From positions 4,243,001 through 4,307,000 of the forward strand of contig NZ_CP069396.1 in the NCBI RefSeq assembly GCF_016887565.1: a stretch of DNA of 64,000 nt. Reading direction: 5' to 3'. Source of the DNA: Archangium violaceum (GTDB lineage Bacteria > Myxococcota > Myxococcia > Myxococcales > Myxococcaceae). Below are positions 1 through 7,255 of this stretch, piece after piece (position 1 is the stretch's first letter; every line of letters begins with the position of its first letter). A program made the translations under genes and the position numbers. Below the pieces are notes generated by a model. The model was not told the DNA's origin. It saw only the letters and a list, made by a program, of their open reading frames with translations, and did not search any database.

Positions 1-2
1 CG

Positions 3-656
3 GGGGATTTCTTCGGTGCCGATTACGACGCGCATGCCGCGGAGCTCCATACTCCGTCCGACTTCATCCGGCTGTTCGGGACACGGGAGGCCGCATTTCC
101 ACCCGGCTTGCGCTGGGGCTACAGCAACTTCGGCTTCATCCTGCTCGGCGCGATCGTCGAGCAGGTGTCGGGTCTGGCATGGAATGTCTATCTGGAGCGG
201 AATGTCTTCCGCACCGCGGGCATGTCGTCGACCTCACCCCTGGCGTCCGCCGGTAACACGGCGTTGCCCTATACCGGCGCCGCGCGGACGGGGCTCAAGC
301 CGCTGCCTTTCTACGTCGGTCTGCCCGCCGGTGGTGGCTACTCGACGATTGACGATCTGCATCGCTTCGGCACCGCGTTGAGGGAAGCCCGGCTGCTCGA
401 CGCCAGGCACCTCGCCATGCTCACGACCGCCAACGTCCAGGCAGGGAATGCGCAGTGGTCGCTCGGCCTGCGCGTGGCGGTTCGCAACGGTGAAGCATGG
501 TACGGCCACGGAGGCAGCGCACCGGGCGTGAACGCCGACTTCGCCATCTATCCCCAATCGGGGTACGAGGTGATCGTGCTGGCCAATCGCGGGCATCCGC
601 ACGCCTTCAATGTCGCGGACTTCATCGGCACCCGGCTGCCGCGCGTGAATCGTTAG
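3..656 (+). CDS. Serine hydrolase, beta-lactamase (class C/PBP4*) family, 5' end off the window
   Basis: C-terminal 217 residues of a beta-lactamase-family (PF00144-type) serine hydrolase; the reading frame is open to the left edge, so the signal region and the SxxK nucleophile lie outside. Visible motifs are WGYSNFGF (the Y-x-N motif of class C enzymes) and YGHGGSAPG near the C-terminus, which takes the place of the KTG box. Proteins of this family act in the periplasm or are secreted, as esterases, D-amino-acid peptidases or beta-lactamases; substrate cannot be told from this part. It ends in a TAG at 654-656 and no downstream gene is close on this strand. Family assignment is firm, function is not. 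Confidence 0.85.
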   Translation, partial: GDFFGADYDAHAAELHTPSDFIRLFGTREAAFPPGLRWGYSNFGFILLGAIVEQVSGLAWNVYLERNVFRTAGMSSTSPLASAGNTALPYTGAARTGLKPLPFYVGLPAGGGYSTIDDLHRFGTALREARLLDARHLAMLTTANVQAGNAQWSLGLRVAVRNGEAWYGHGGSAPGVNADFAIYPQSGYEVIVLANRGHPHAFNVADFIGTRLPRVNR

Positions 657-1059
657 AAGCCGAGCTGGACCAACAGCTGGAGGTTCAAGGCGGCCCTCGG
701 TGTGCCGAATGGCCTCAATCCAAGGGCCCGCGCCTCCGCCGGCTAGAGCAAGCAGCCGTCCACGAGGGGGACCCGCGCGGCGCTCGGCCTTGCTGGCCCC
801 GGCAGCGGCCCTTCTCGGCCCCTCCGCTCCTGCCCTCACCCTCTACATGGCTTCTCTCCCGCCTATACGCAAATGATGCCCAAGCGCGTCATCCGTGATC
901 TGTTCAATCGAATCTCCCGACAAGAGCCCTACGCCTGGGAGAGAACACAGTCGCGACTGGGAGTGAAGCCTTTCACACAAGCCTGGAGGAGTGTTCAACG
1001 GGCTCCATTGCGCATGGGAATGAGGAGGAAATGGCGCCGGCCTGGCGGGGGAAGAGAAC

Positions 1060-1191
1060 GTGGCGCGCGCGAAGGCAGAGGCAGAGAAAGCGCAAAAGCT
1101 CGCCGAGCTTGAAGCCGCAAGGAAGGCCGCCGCAGAGCTCGCAGCGAAGGTCGCAGAGTTGGAAGGGTCGCTCAAGAACCCGCCGAAGTAG
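1060..1191 (+). pseudogene. Remnant of a coiled-coil protein C-terminus
   Basis: In this frame the sequence reads as a 43-residue alanine/lysine/glutamate heptad-like stretch (ARAKAEAEKAQKLAEL, continuing to KNPPK) ending at TAG 1189-1191. The composition is typical of a real coiled-coil tail and quite unlike the neighbouring arginine-rich shadow frames. A stop at 1021 blocks the frame 13 codons upstream and there is no clear start with a Shine-Dalgarno, so I treat it as the 3' scrap of a decayed gene. The original protein cannot be named. Confidence 0.4.
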
Positions 1192-1323
1192 AGGCCGCCT
1201 CCGCAACCGCTCCCGCAATCGCTCGGGATGGTGATGCTCATTCTCCGCAGATTCCGAGGCGCTCAGGCAGCAGCAGCGGCAGATGGAGACTGGGTCCGAG
1301 GTCCGTTGTGCTCAGGGTCGCGG

Positions 1324-1402
1324 TGTCCGAGATACCGGGCCGGAACGCCAAAAGACGGGCAGGGGCCTGCCTCGACATCACCTCCCGAAGCCGTATTCCA
1401 TT
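1324..1402 (+). repeat. Diverged direct repeat, left copy flanking the EGF/VCBS gene
   Basis: Two blocks, GTCCGAGATACCGGGC (about 1325-1340) and a roughly 50-bp block around 1350-1402 ending AAGCCGTATTCCATTCC, recur after the lipoprotein gene at 3679-3694 and 3782-3835. The right copy has about 90 bp inserted between the two blocks. Same orientation in both places. Confidence 0.6.
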
Positions 1403-1508
1403 CCACGATGGCATCGATCCTGTATTGACGACCTGACGCTTCTCCGTTAGGGCCAGTGCTGCGCGCGGCACCTCACGCGTATACAAGAATAAAGGACTAG
1501 ACCCAAAC

Positions 1509-3671
1509 ATGCGTTACCTTAAAAGCGCTCTCTCCTACCTTACGATCCCGATTCTCTCCGCCCTGCTCCTCGCAGGCTGCGCCAACACTGACCCCTCCGA
1601 GGCCGACAGCCACGAAGGCGACGAGACCGTGGGCGAGAGCCATGACGCGCTCACCGCCGAGCAGTGCAACTACTTCGATGTCAACGGTCAGGTCCAGCTC
1701 TGCCACAAGACCAGCTCGACGATTCATCCCTACACGATCGTCCGTGTTAGCGAGCAGGCGTGTATCAACGCGCACAGCGCTCACAACGGCGACTACGTCA
1801 CCAGCCTCGACCCGACCTCGCCGCTCTACGACCCGACGTGCAGCGGCCAGGGCTGCCTGCCCGTGAACGCGCCGTGCGACGCCACGGTCCCCTGCTGCGA
1901 CGGCCTCACGTGCCAGAGCGGCACCTGCGTCGACGTCAACGAGTGCGCCGCCGGTACCGACAACTGCAACGAAAACGCCACCTGCACCAACACCGTGGGC
2001 TCCTTCACCTGCGCCTGCAACGCGGGGTACGAGGGCGACGGCGTGACCTGCACCAACATCGACGAGTGCGCCACAAGCCCCTGCCTGAACGGTGGCACCT
2101 GCACCGACGGCATCAATAGCTACACGTGCGCGTGCGCTCCCGGCTTCACCGGCACCAACTGCGAGACCAACATCGACGAGTGCGCCACAAGCCCCTGCCT
2201 GAACGGCGGCACCTGCACCGACGGCATCAATAGCTACACCTGCGCGTGCGCTCCCGGCTTCACCGGCACCAACTGCGAGACCAACATCAACGAGTGCGCC
2301 GCAAGCCCCTGCCTGAACGGCGGCACCTGCACCGACGGCATCAATAGCTACACCTGCGCGTGCGCTCCCACCTACGAGGGGACCAACTGCCAGGCTTGCT
2401 CCGGCACCCTCGGGGACTGCAACGGGAACTCGTCCGACGGCTGCGAGGTGAACCTCCAGAGCGACGCCGATAGCTGCGGCGCCTGCGGCATCGCGTGCGC
2501 GACGGGTCAGATCTGCTCGAGCGGCACCTGCCAGGCCGCGCCCACCGGCCAGGTCCCCGGCACGCCGGTCAGCTCCCCCGCGAACCACAACCCGCTGGCC
2601 CCGGCGGTCGCCGATGTGAATGGCGACGGCAAGCTCGACATCCTGGTGGCCAACGCCGAATCCGGGTCGATCCTGACCCCCTCCGGCTCGCTCTCCGTTT
2701 TCCTGGGGAACGGCGACGCCAGCGTCCAGTCGGAGGTCAACTACGGGAGCGCCTCGCTCTCCAGCAACGCGGTCGTGGCCGTGGACGTGGACGGCGACGG
2801 GTGGCTCGACGCCGTCACCGTCAACGGCCAGACCAACCTGCTCCTCACCAACGGAAACATCAGCGTCTACAAGAACCTGGGCCCGAGCGCGCCCGGGACC
2901 TTCGGCGCGCCGACGAGCTTCACCACCGGCACCCCGGGCTCCGTCCACCTCTGCACCGGGGACTTCGATCACGACGGGGTGGCTGACATCGCCACGACAA
3001 GCGTGACCCTGAGCCAGGTGAGCGTGATCTTCGGCACCGGCGCGGGCAGCTTCGGCGCGCCCACGCTCATCGGCATCCCGAACACCGGCGGCGTGCAGTC
3101 GACGATCGCCTGCCGTGACCTGAACAGCGATGGCTTCTCCGATCTCGTAGTGACGAGCCCCGCCAGCGCACGCCTGTCGATCCTCATCAACCAGGGCAAC
3201 GGCTCGTTCGCCGCACCAGTCTCCTACACCAACGCCGTCAGCGGCCAGACGGCGGGCATCGCCTTCGGCGACGCCAACGGCGACAGCACGCTCGACATCC
3301 TCTCGAACGGCGCGGCCGGCCGGTACCTCTTCTTCTTCAAAGGGAACGGCAACGGCACCTTCGCGAGCGGCGTTCAGTCCGCCGCTGCGGCCACTACGGC
3401 CACCAACTCGGCGCTGGGCGTCGTGGCCGATGACTTCAACGGCGATGGCAAGCTCGACGCCTACATCCTCGTTACAACGGCCTCGGGCGGCGTCCGCCCG
3501 ATGACCGGCAACGGCAACGGAGGCTTCACCTCGGGCACCGTCGTCACGACCGGCGCCTCGCCTGGCCTCAACGCCATCGCCACCGCGGACATGGACGCGG
3601 ACGGGTACGCCGATCTCATCCTGACCAACAGGGGATCCGGCACCGTGACCGTGGTCCCCAACGGACTCTGA
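1509..3671 (+). CDS. Surface lipoprotein with EGF-like and VCBS/FG-GAP repeats
   Basis: 720-residue secreted lipoprotein. Residues 1-24 form a lipoprotein signal peptide ending in the lipobox LLAGC (Cys24). Residues about 110-182 contain Cys-rich modules including one calcium-binding-type EGF domain (DVNEC). Residues 183-296 are three nearly identical 38-residue EGF domains of the D/N-x-D/N-E-C calcium-binding type. About 297-345 is another Cys-rich block, and about 360-720 is a series of VCBS/FG-GAP repeats with D-x-N-x-D-G calcium loops (DVNGDGKLD, DVDGDGWLD, DFNGDGKLD), predicted to fold as a beta-propeller. The ATG at 1509 is the only start that gives a signal peptide. It stands alone on its strand. 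Such proteins are adhesins or surface-binding proteins; the ligand is unknown. Confidence 0.88.
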   Translation: MRYLKSALSYLTIPILSALLLAGCANTDPSEADSHEGDETVGESHDALTAEQCNYFDVNGQVQLCHKTSSTIHPYTIVRVSEQACINAHSAHNGDYVTSLDPTSPLYDPTCSGQGCLPVNAPCDATVPCCDGLTCQSGTCVDVNECAAGTDNCNENATCTNTVGSFTCACNAGYEGDGVTCTNIDECATSPCLNGGTCTDGINSYTCACAPGFTGTNCETNIDECATSPCLNGGTCTDGINSYTCACAPGFTGTNCETNINECAASPCLNGGTCTDGINSYTCACAPTYEGTNCQACSGTLGDCNGNSSDGCEVNLQSDADSCGACGIACATGQICSSGTCQAAPTGQVPGTPVSSPANHNPLAPAVADVNGDGKLDILVANAESGSILTPSGSLSVFLGNGDASVQSEVNYGSASLSSNAVVAVDVDGDGWLDAVTVNGQTNLLLTNGNISVYKNLGPSAPGTFGAPTSFTTGTPGSVHLCTGDFDHDGVADIATTSVTLSQVSVIFGTGAGSFGAPTLIGIPNTGGVQSTIACRDLNSDGFSDLVVTSPASARLSILINQGNGSFAAPVSYTNAVSGQTAGIAFGDANGDSTLDILSNGAAGRYLFFFKGNGNGTFASGVQSAAAATTATNSALGVVADDFNGDGKLDAYILVTTASGGVRPMTGNGNGGFTSGTVVTTGASPGLNAIATADMDADGYADLILTNRGSGTVTVVPNGL
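2055..2396 (+). repeat. Three tandem 114-bp repeats encoding EGF domains
   Basis: Units at 2055-2168, 2169-2282 and 2283-2396. The first two are almost identical at the DNA level (ACATCGACGAGTGCGCCACA opens both), the third differs at a few bases and diverges at its end. Conservation at silent positions indicates recent in-frame duplication, each unit adding one EGF domain. Confidence 0.9.
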
Positions 3672-3678
3672 GTAGCTG

Positions 3679-3835
3679 TCCGCGATACCGGGCAAGCGGG
3701 CGCCATGGGGCGATGTGCCCTGATTTCAGCGCGGTCTCGGTAGGAGAATCGGTGCGCCGCGTGTTTCGCGCGCGGCGCACCGAAAGACGCGCAGGCGCCT
3801 GACCCGACCTCACCTCCACAGAGGCCGTATTCCAC
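3679..3835 (+). repeat. Diverged direct repeat, right copy flanking the EGF/VCBS gene
   Basis: Right-hand partner of the repeat at 1324-1402: GTCCGCGATACCGGGC starting at 3679, then about 90 bp of unrelated sequence with a GC-rich hairpin, then a block from about 3782 ending GAGGCCGTATTCCACAC. The two copies are diverged, so the event that made them is old. Confidence 0.6.
3752..3780. terminator. GC-rich hairpin downstream of the EGF/VCBS gene
   Basis: Perfect 10-bp arms GTGCGCCGCG (3752-3761) and CGCGGCGCAC (3771-3780) with a 9-nt loop, 80 bp after the stop codon. No T-run follows, so it may be a terminator or an mRNA 3' stabiliser. Confidence 0.45.
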
Positions 3836-3905
3836 ACTGGTGCAGGGCCACGCGGCGTGCTCGGCTCAACGTGGGGCCTTCCGGTTGCGATGCGTCCATC
3901 TTTGA

Positions 3906-4061
3906 AGCTGCCCGAGCGGCAACATCAGCCTCTGTGGGCAACAGCCGCTCGATGCCGGCGCCGTGGATGCCTTCGTGGCATTCGTGAACCACGCCGGGAT
4001 GGCGGGGCGCACCGTCGGCGGGACGAACATCCAGGTGACGCACTCCAATCCCACGCAGTGA
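3906..4061 (+). pseudogene. 3' remnant of an unidentified protein gene
   Basis: This frame reads SCPSGNISLCG, then AVDAFVAFVNHAGMAG and GRTVGGTNIQVTHSNPTQ, and stops at TGA 4059-4061. It is protein-like (hydrophobic patterning, two Cys) in a region where other frames are not. A stop at 3903-3905 cuts it off upstream and there is no start or Shine-Dalgarno. I do not recognise the family. Confidence 0.35.
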
Positions 4062-4140
4062 CCGGGCTGCCAGCCTCCCCGAGCGCGCGCTCCGGGTCTC
4101 CCGACTTGCTCACAGCCTGAACCCACCCATGCCCGCCGGC

Positions 4141-4611
4141 TCAGGCGGAGCAGCACGCCACTGCCGCAGCGACAGTGTCTTCGAGCGTGTCGTGGATCGG
4201 CACGCCGCCCTGGTGGGCGTGGTAGCGGATATGGGAGCTCGAGAGGGCACCGGGCGGCATGCCCAGCACGATCCGCGCGGGCGCCCTCGCCAGCTCGCGA
4301 CTCACTTCGGCCCGGGTGGTGAACCCGGGCAACGGATCCCCCTCGGGGGCGAGTTGGAACGGCATCCAGAACAACACGACGGTGGCCTGCTCGATGCCAG
4401 CGGTCTCCCACCGCAGGATGTTGTAACTGGTCGTCCTCATGTGGGGCACCCCGCTGGCGTCGGCGCCAAACACCTTTGGCGCGGTCTCGGCGAAGGGGGT
4501 GGCGCGAAACTCGGGGAGGATCACGGCGCCGCCGTAGCCACGCGCCCCGAGCAGTTCCAGCGCCTGGGCGCGCCAGGGGTGCGCGAGGACACGCAGCTGC
4601 GCAGCTTCCGG
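4141..4611 (-). pseudogene. Nucleoside 2-deoxyribosyltransferase-like gene, N-terminus lost
   Basis: The minus-strand frame contains WRAQALELLGARGYGGAVIL, LRWETAGIEQATVVLFWMPF and a C-terminal half with TTRAEVSRELARAP and GGVPIHDTLEDTV. This pattern matches the nucleoside 2-deoxyribosyltransferase-like family (PF15891 type), where the W-E, the F/W-W-M-P and the T-T-R-x-E segments are conserved. The first strand of the fold (normally I-F-L-A-G-P-x-P) is missing. Its place, just past 4611, is taken by the tail of a transposase on the other strand. The gene therefore looks truncated by an insertion. The family usually processes nucleotides or acts in phage and defence contexts; this copy is probably dead. 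Confidence 0.55.
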
Positions 4612-4620
4612 AGCGCGCGC

Positions 4621-4791
4621 AAGGGAGGCATCGACGTGTTCGCCTGTCCGCGGAGTGGAGGCAGGCGAAAGGTGCTGGCGTATGTGAAGGGAGGGGGTGG
4701 AGTGCGAGCGATTGTGGAGCACCTGGGCCTGGCCACTGCAGGTGCGAGGCTGGCCCCGGCGCGAGGGCCCCCCCAGAGCGCGTGGTGTTGA
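4621..4791 (+). pseudogene. C-terminal remnant of an IS91/ISCR-type transposase
   Basis: The frame reads GGIDVFACPRSGGRRKVLAY, then GGVRAIVEHLGLAT and RGPPQSAWC before TGA 4789-4791. The C-P-x-C-G-G-R-x-x-V-L-A and V-x-x-I-L-x-H-L-G-L-P-T pattern is typical of the C-terminal end of IS91-like Y2 transposases carried in many Proteobacteria (family memory, not a search). Here the second Cys of CPxC is Ser. No catalytic part remains. Its left edge coincides with the break in the deoxyribosyltransferase-like gene. Confidence 0.5.
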
Positions 4792-5074
4792 GGCTCAAGC
4801 CGTCACGCTGCCCCACGAGCCCACGCTCCTTACCGCCCCCCCTGCTGGGTGGGCCGCTTGGGCCGGCGTGTGCCTGAAGAGGGCTGCACCGCCTCGCCAC
4901 CGGCCCGGCGCACAGCCCTCTTGGCTCCGTCAGTGGCCCTCCCCTCCCTCTCCCCACGCTTCGCCACCGGCCGCTGGCGCATGAAGGGGAGTGATACGGT
5001 GCCCCCATGGATACTTGCTCCGACGCCGATTTCCTCTCCACCGCAGCCTCGGCCTCAGCGCTCTCTCTTCGTTC

Positions 5075-5734
5075 ATGAGAACCCCGGGCTTGTCGTGGGC
5101 ACCGCGCGTCATGGCCGTGCTGTGGGCGGTGCTGCTCGCAGGGTGCTCGGCCTCGGGGCCGAGGGTGAAGCCGGAGGCACTCGCCCCAGCTCCCGCCGTG
5201 TGGCCGCTCGACGTGCAGGATGCCCAGGTCGCCTTGCTGGAGGTGTCGCATCTCGCCCCGGGAGACCGGGTGGAGGTGAAGTCGCAAGGGCCAGAGCTCC
5301 AGGTGTCCCTGCGTTTTGCCCATGGAGTACGGGTGACACCGCTGGTGAGAAGTGTGAGCGGAACGACGCCCGTCCTCTTGAGGAGCGAAGACTCCCATTC
5401 AGGGCAAGGATCGCGCCCCGGCTGACTATTGGAGAGTGTCCATATTGGAAGCGCTCGGCCCGAGCTGCACTTCAAGGCAGCCAACAAGCGGCTGTACGAG
5501 GCGATAGAGGCCGAGCCCGACCTGGCGCGGCGACTGGGCCTCTCCCGTGAGGAGATCGCGCGGCTGTCCCATACGGCAGAGGCACCAGAAGGCTACGTCT
5601 GGCACCACCATCAGGATGTAGGAAGAATGCAGCTCGTAAGGCGGGAGGTGCATCGACTTGCAAACCCACACACAGGCGGCATGTCCATTTGGGGTGGCGG
5701 ACACCCGAGGTCCGCCAGGAAGGGAGAACGTTAG
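5075..5734 (+). pseudogene. Polymorphic lipoprotein toxin with WHH nuclease domain, interrupted by an in-frame stop
   Basis: One continuous frame of about 219 codons broken only by TGA at 5423-5425. The first half (start ATG 5075) is a lipoprotein: signal peptide with lipobox LLAGC, then a short proline/alanine linker and a small beta-rich segment. The second half holds GYVWHHHQDVGRMQLV and HTGGMSIWGGG, the signature of the WHH subgroup of HNH/Endo VII nucleases used as toxin tips in polymorphic and contact-dependent systems. The next gene starts 2 bp after the TAG at 5732-5734 and is an SMI1/KNR4-type immunity protein, which supports a toxin role. Myxobacteria use similar lipoprotein-nuclease toxins (SitA type) delivered by outer-membrane exchange. 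The internal stop implies loss of function, unless it is a sequencing error or is read through. Confidence 0.7.
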
Positions 5735-5735
5735 C

Positions 5736-6185
5736 ATGGAAGTCCGTTGGAGGGACTACGTCTGGAAGGGACCTCGTCCTGTCGTTGGGCCGGACGAAAT
5801 TGAAAAGCTCGAAGCGGCCTGGGGGGTGAGATTGCCAGAGGAGTACAGGAGCACCGCCCACCTGCGCCACGGGATGGCTCCAGAGCCCAATGTCTTCGAT
5901 ATCGGAGAGGGAGCCAACGTCTTCAACAACATGCTGACCCTTACCTCGGGCAGGCACGAGAGCGCGTATGCCATCTCCACCACGTACGAACTCATCAAGC
6001 CCTACGTCCCGTCAGGCATCTACCCGTTCGGTACGACTCCAGGAGGGGAGTACCGGTGCTTCGACTATCGAGAGAACTCACCCGGGCAGCCTGGTGTCGT
6101 CCTGGTGACGATTGAGATGGAAATCTACCATGTCGCCGACAGCTTCCGCGAGTTCTTGGAGGGTTTGCACGAGGTGCGCGACTGA
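5736..6185 (+). CDS. SMI1/KNR4 family immunity protein
   Basis: 149-residue cytoplasmic protein of the SMI1/KNR4/SUKH superfamily: VGPDEIEKLEAAWGVRLPEE near the start is the classic SUKH opening helix and L-P-E-E-Y turn, and IYPFGTTPGGEYRCFDYR is the central G-G-x-x-x-x-x-D segment. The C-terminal F-x-E-F-L helix is present (DSFREFLEGL). The start at 5736 has GGGAGA 8 nt upstream and lies directly after the stop of the nuclease-toxin frame. SUKH proteins neutralise nuclease toxins by binding them. Here the cognate toxin seems inactivated, so this may be kept as protection against siblings that still carry it. Confidence 0.85.
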   Translation: MEVRWRDYVWKGPRPVVGPDEIEKLEAAWGVRLPEEYRSTAHLRHGMAPEPNVFDIGEGANVFNNMLTLTSGRHESAYAISTTYELIKPYVPSGIYPFGTTPGGEYRCFDYRENSPGQPGVVLVTIEMEIYHVADSFREFLEGLHEVRD

Positions 6186-6223
6186 TTCATTGTCGACGCG
6201 ATCGAACTGCTCGTACACTGTTA

Positions 6224-6282
6224 CCGCGCCCCCTCGATAGGAAAGGGCGCGGCTCAAAACGGCGGGTTGTTCTGCGTGGAGG
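6224..6282 (-). repeat. ssrA/tRNA-like attachment scar, copy 1, left half (split by the IS)
   Basis: Hairpin CCGCGCCC (6224-6231) / GGGCGCGG (6245-6252), then GGCTCAAAACGGCGGGTTGT and GTGGAGG at the end. The same order of elements appears at 21413-21494. The T-arm half of this copy was carried away by the IS21 insertion and continues at 9004. Confidence 0.6.
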
Positions 6283-6301
6283 TGCGTATTCCGGCCATCG
6301 C

Positions 6302-6347
6302 GATCACTCGTTCCGGACGAAGCCGATCACCTGTTCCGGACGAAGCC
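6302..6347. repeat. Left-end 23-bp subterminal repeats of the IS21 element (two copies)
   Basis: GATCACTCGTTCCGGACGAA plus GCC at 6302-6324 and GATCACCTGTTCCGGACGAA plus GCC at 6325-6347. Presumed IstA binding sites. Confidence 0.85.
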
Positions 6348-6378
6348 GATCATCGGAGCGGAGCGACGCTGGTGCCCC

Positions 6379-7137
6379 TCACTTCTCCGGCTTCGGCTCG
6401 GTCGTCAACTTTCCATGCTGCTTGCGGATGGACTCGCCCATCAGCTTGATGCGGTGGGCGTTGTGGACCACCCGGTCGAGGATGGCGTCGGCGACGGTCG
6501 CATCACCGATGAGCGCGTGCCATTGCTTGGGATCGAGCTGGGAGGTGATGACGGTGGAAGCAGTTCCACACCGGTCCTCCAAGACTTCGAGCAGGTCCCT
6601 TCGCTCGTTGGCCGTCAGTGGCTCCAAGCCGAAGTCGTCGAGGATGAAGACGTGCGCCTTGGACAAGCGCTGCAGCACCGTGCGCCAGGTGCCATCGGCC
6701 CGCGCCTGGGCCAGCTCGTCGTAGAGCCGGGAGGCCCTGCGGTACACCACCGTGTAGCCTTCGCGGCACGCCTTGTTGCCCAGCGCGCACGCCAGGTAGC
6801 TCTTGCCCATTCCCGTCGGCCCGGTGAGCAGGACGTTCTGGTGGGCGGCCACCCAGCGGCACGAGGCCAGCTCCACCACCTGGGCCCTCGTCAGCCCTCG
6901 GGCGTGGGCGTAGTCGATGTCCTCCACGCATGCCGGCTGCCGCAGCTTCGCGTTCTTCAACCGCAGGGAGAGCTTGCGGTTCTCTCGCTGCGTCCACTCG
7001 GCGTCCACCAGCAGCCCGAGCAACTCGGACGCGCTGACGTCCTGCGTGGGAGGCACGTCCAGCCACCCCTCCAGGTAGCTGGCCATCCCCAGCAGCTTCA
7101 TCGCCTTGAGCTTCTCCAGTGTCTGTTTCATCAGCAT
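6379..7137 (-). CDS. istB: IS21 family helper ATPase IstB
   Basis: 252-residue AAA+ ATPase that works with IstA to select and remodel target DNA. Walker A is GPTGMGKSYLACAL and Walker B is VFILDDFGLEPL, followed by TSQLDPKQWHALIGD and the arginine-finger region near HRIKLMGESIRK, all in the order expected for IstB. The N-terminal helical segment (LEKLKAMKLLGMASYLEGWL) is the usual IstB oligomerisation part. The start ATG at 7137 has GAGGA 6 nt upstream. It lies 118 bp after istA on the same strand, and the length is normal for the family (about 250). Confidence 0.95.
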   Translation of the reverse strand: MLMKQTLEKLKAMKLLGMASYLEGWLDVPPTQDVSASELLGLLVDAEWTQRENRKLSLRLKNAKLRQPACVEDIDYAHARGLTRAQVVELASCRWVAAHQNVLLTGPTGMGKSYLACALGNKACREGYTVVYRRASRLYDELAQARADGTWRTVLQRLSKAHVFILDDFGLEPLTANERRDLLEVLEDRCGTASTVITSQLDPKQWHALIGDATVADAILDRVVHNAHRIKLMGESIRKQHGKLTTEPKPEK

Positions 7138-7255
7138 GGCTTTCCTCTGTGTGAGCGAGCTCGGCGATAGCGCGCGGCGGCGCGCACCGCGCGACGCCGC
7201 GCTCCCCCGGGGCAGAGAGCTCGAGGACTGCCCGAGGGGGAGGAAGACTCTCACC

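Larger units (their letters stand above)
657..1508. other. Long gap between genes, holding a gene remnant and a flanking repeat
   Basis: About 850 bp without an intact gene. It contains a short coiled-coil 3' remnant (1060-1191) and the left copy of a diverged repeat that recurs after the next gene (1324-1402). Open frames on both strands here are short, arginine/serine-rich and have no credible ribosome-binding site. The promoter of the EGF/VCBS lipoprotein presumably lies in the last 100 bp, but I cannot point to a specific box. Confidence 0.6.

Noticed and set aside
2055-2396. Direct repeats considered as a CRISPR array
   Set aside because: Units are 114 bp, contiguous without spacers and encode EGF domains in frame.
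1497-3695. Minus-strand 732-codon frame opposite the EGF/VCBS lipoprotein
   Set aside because: Composition is Gly/Ala/Val/Arg only, an antisense artefact; the plus strand has signal peptide, EGF and VCBS motifs.
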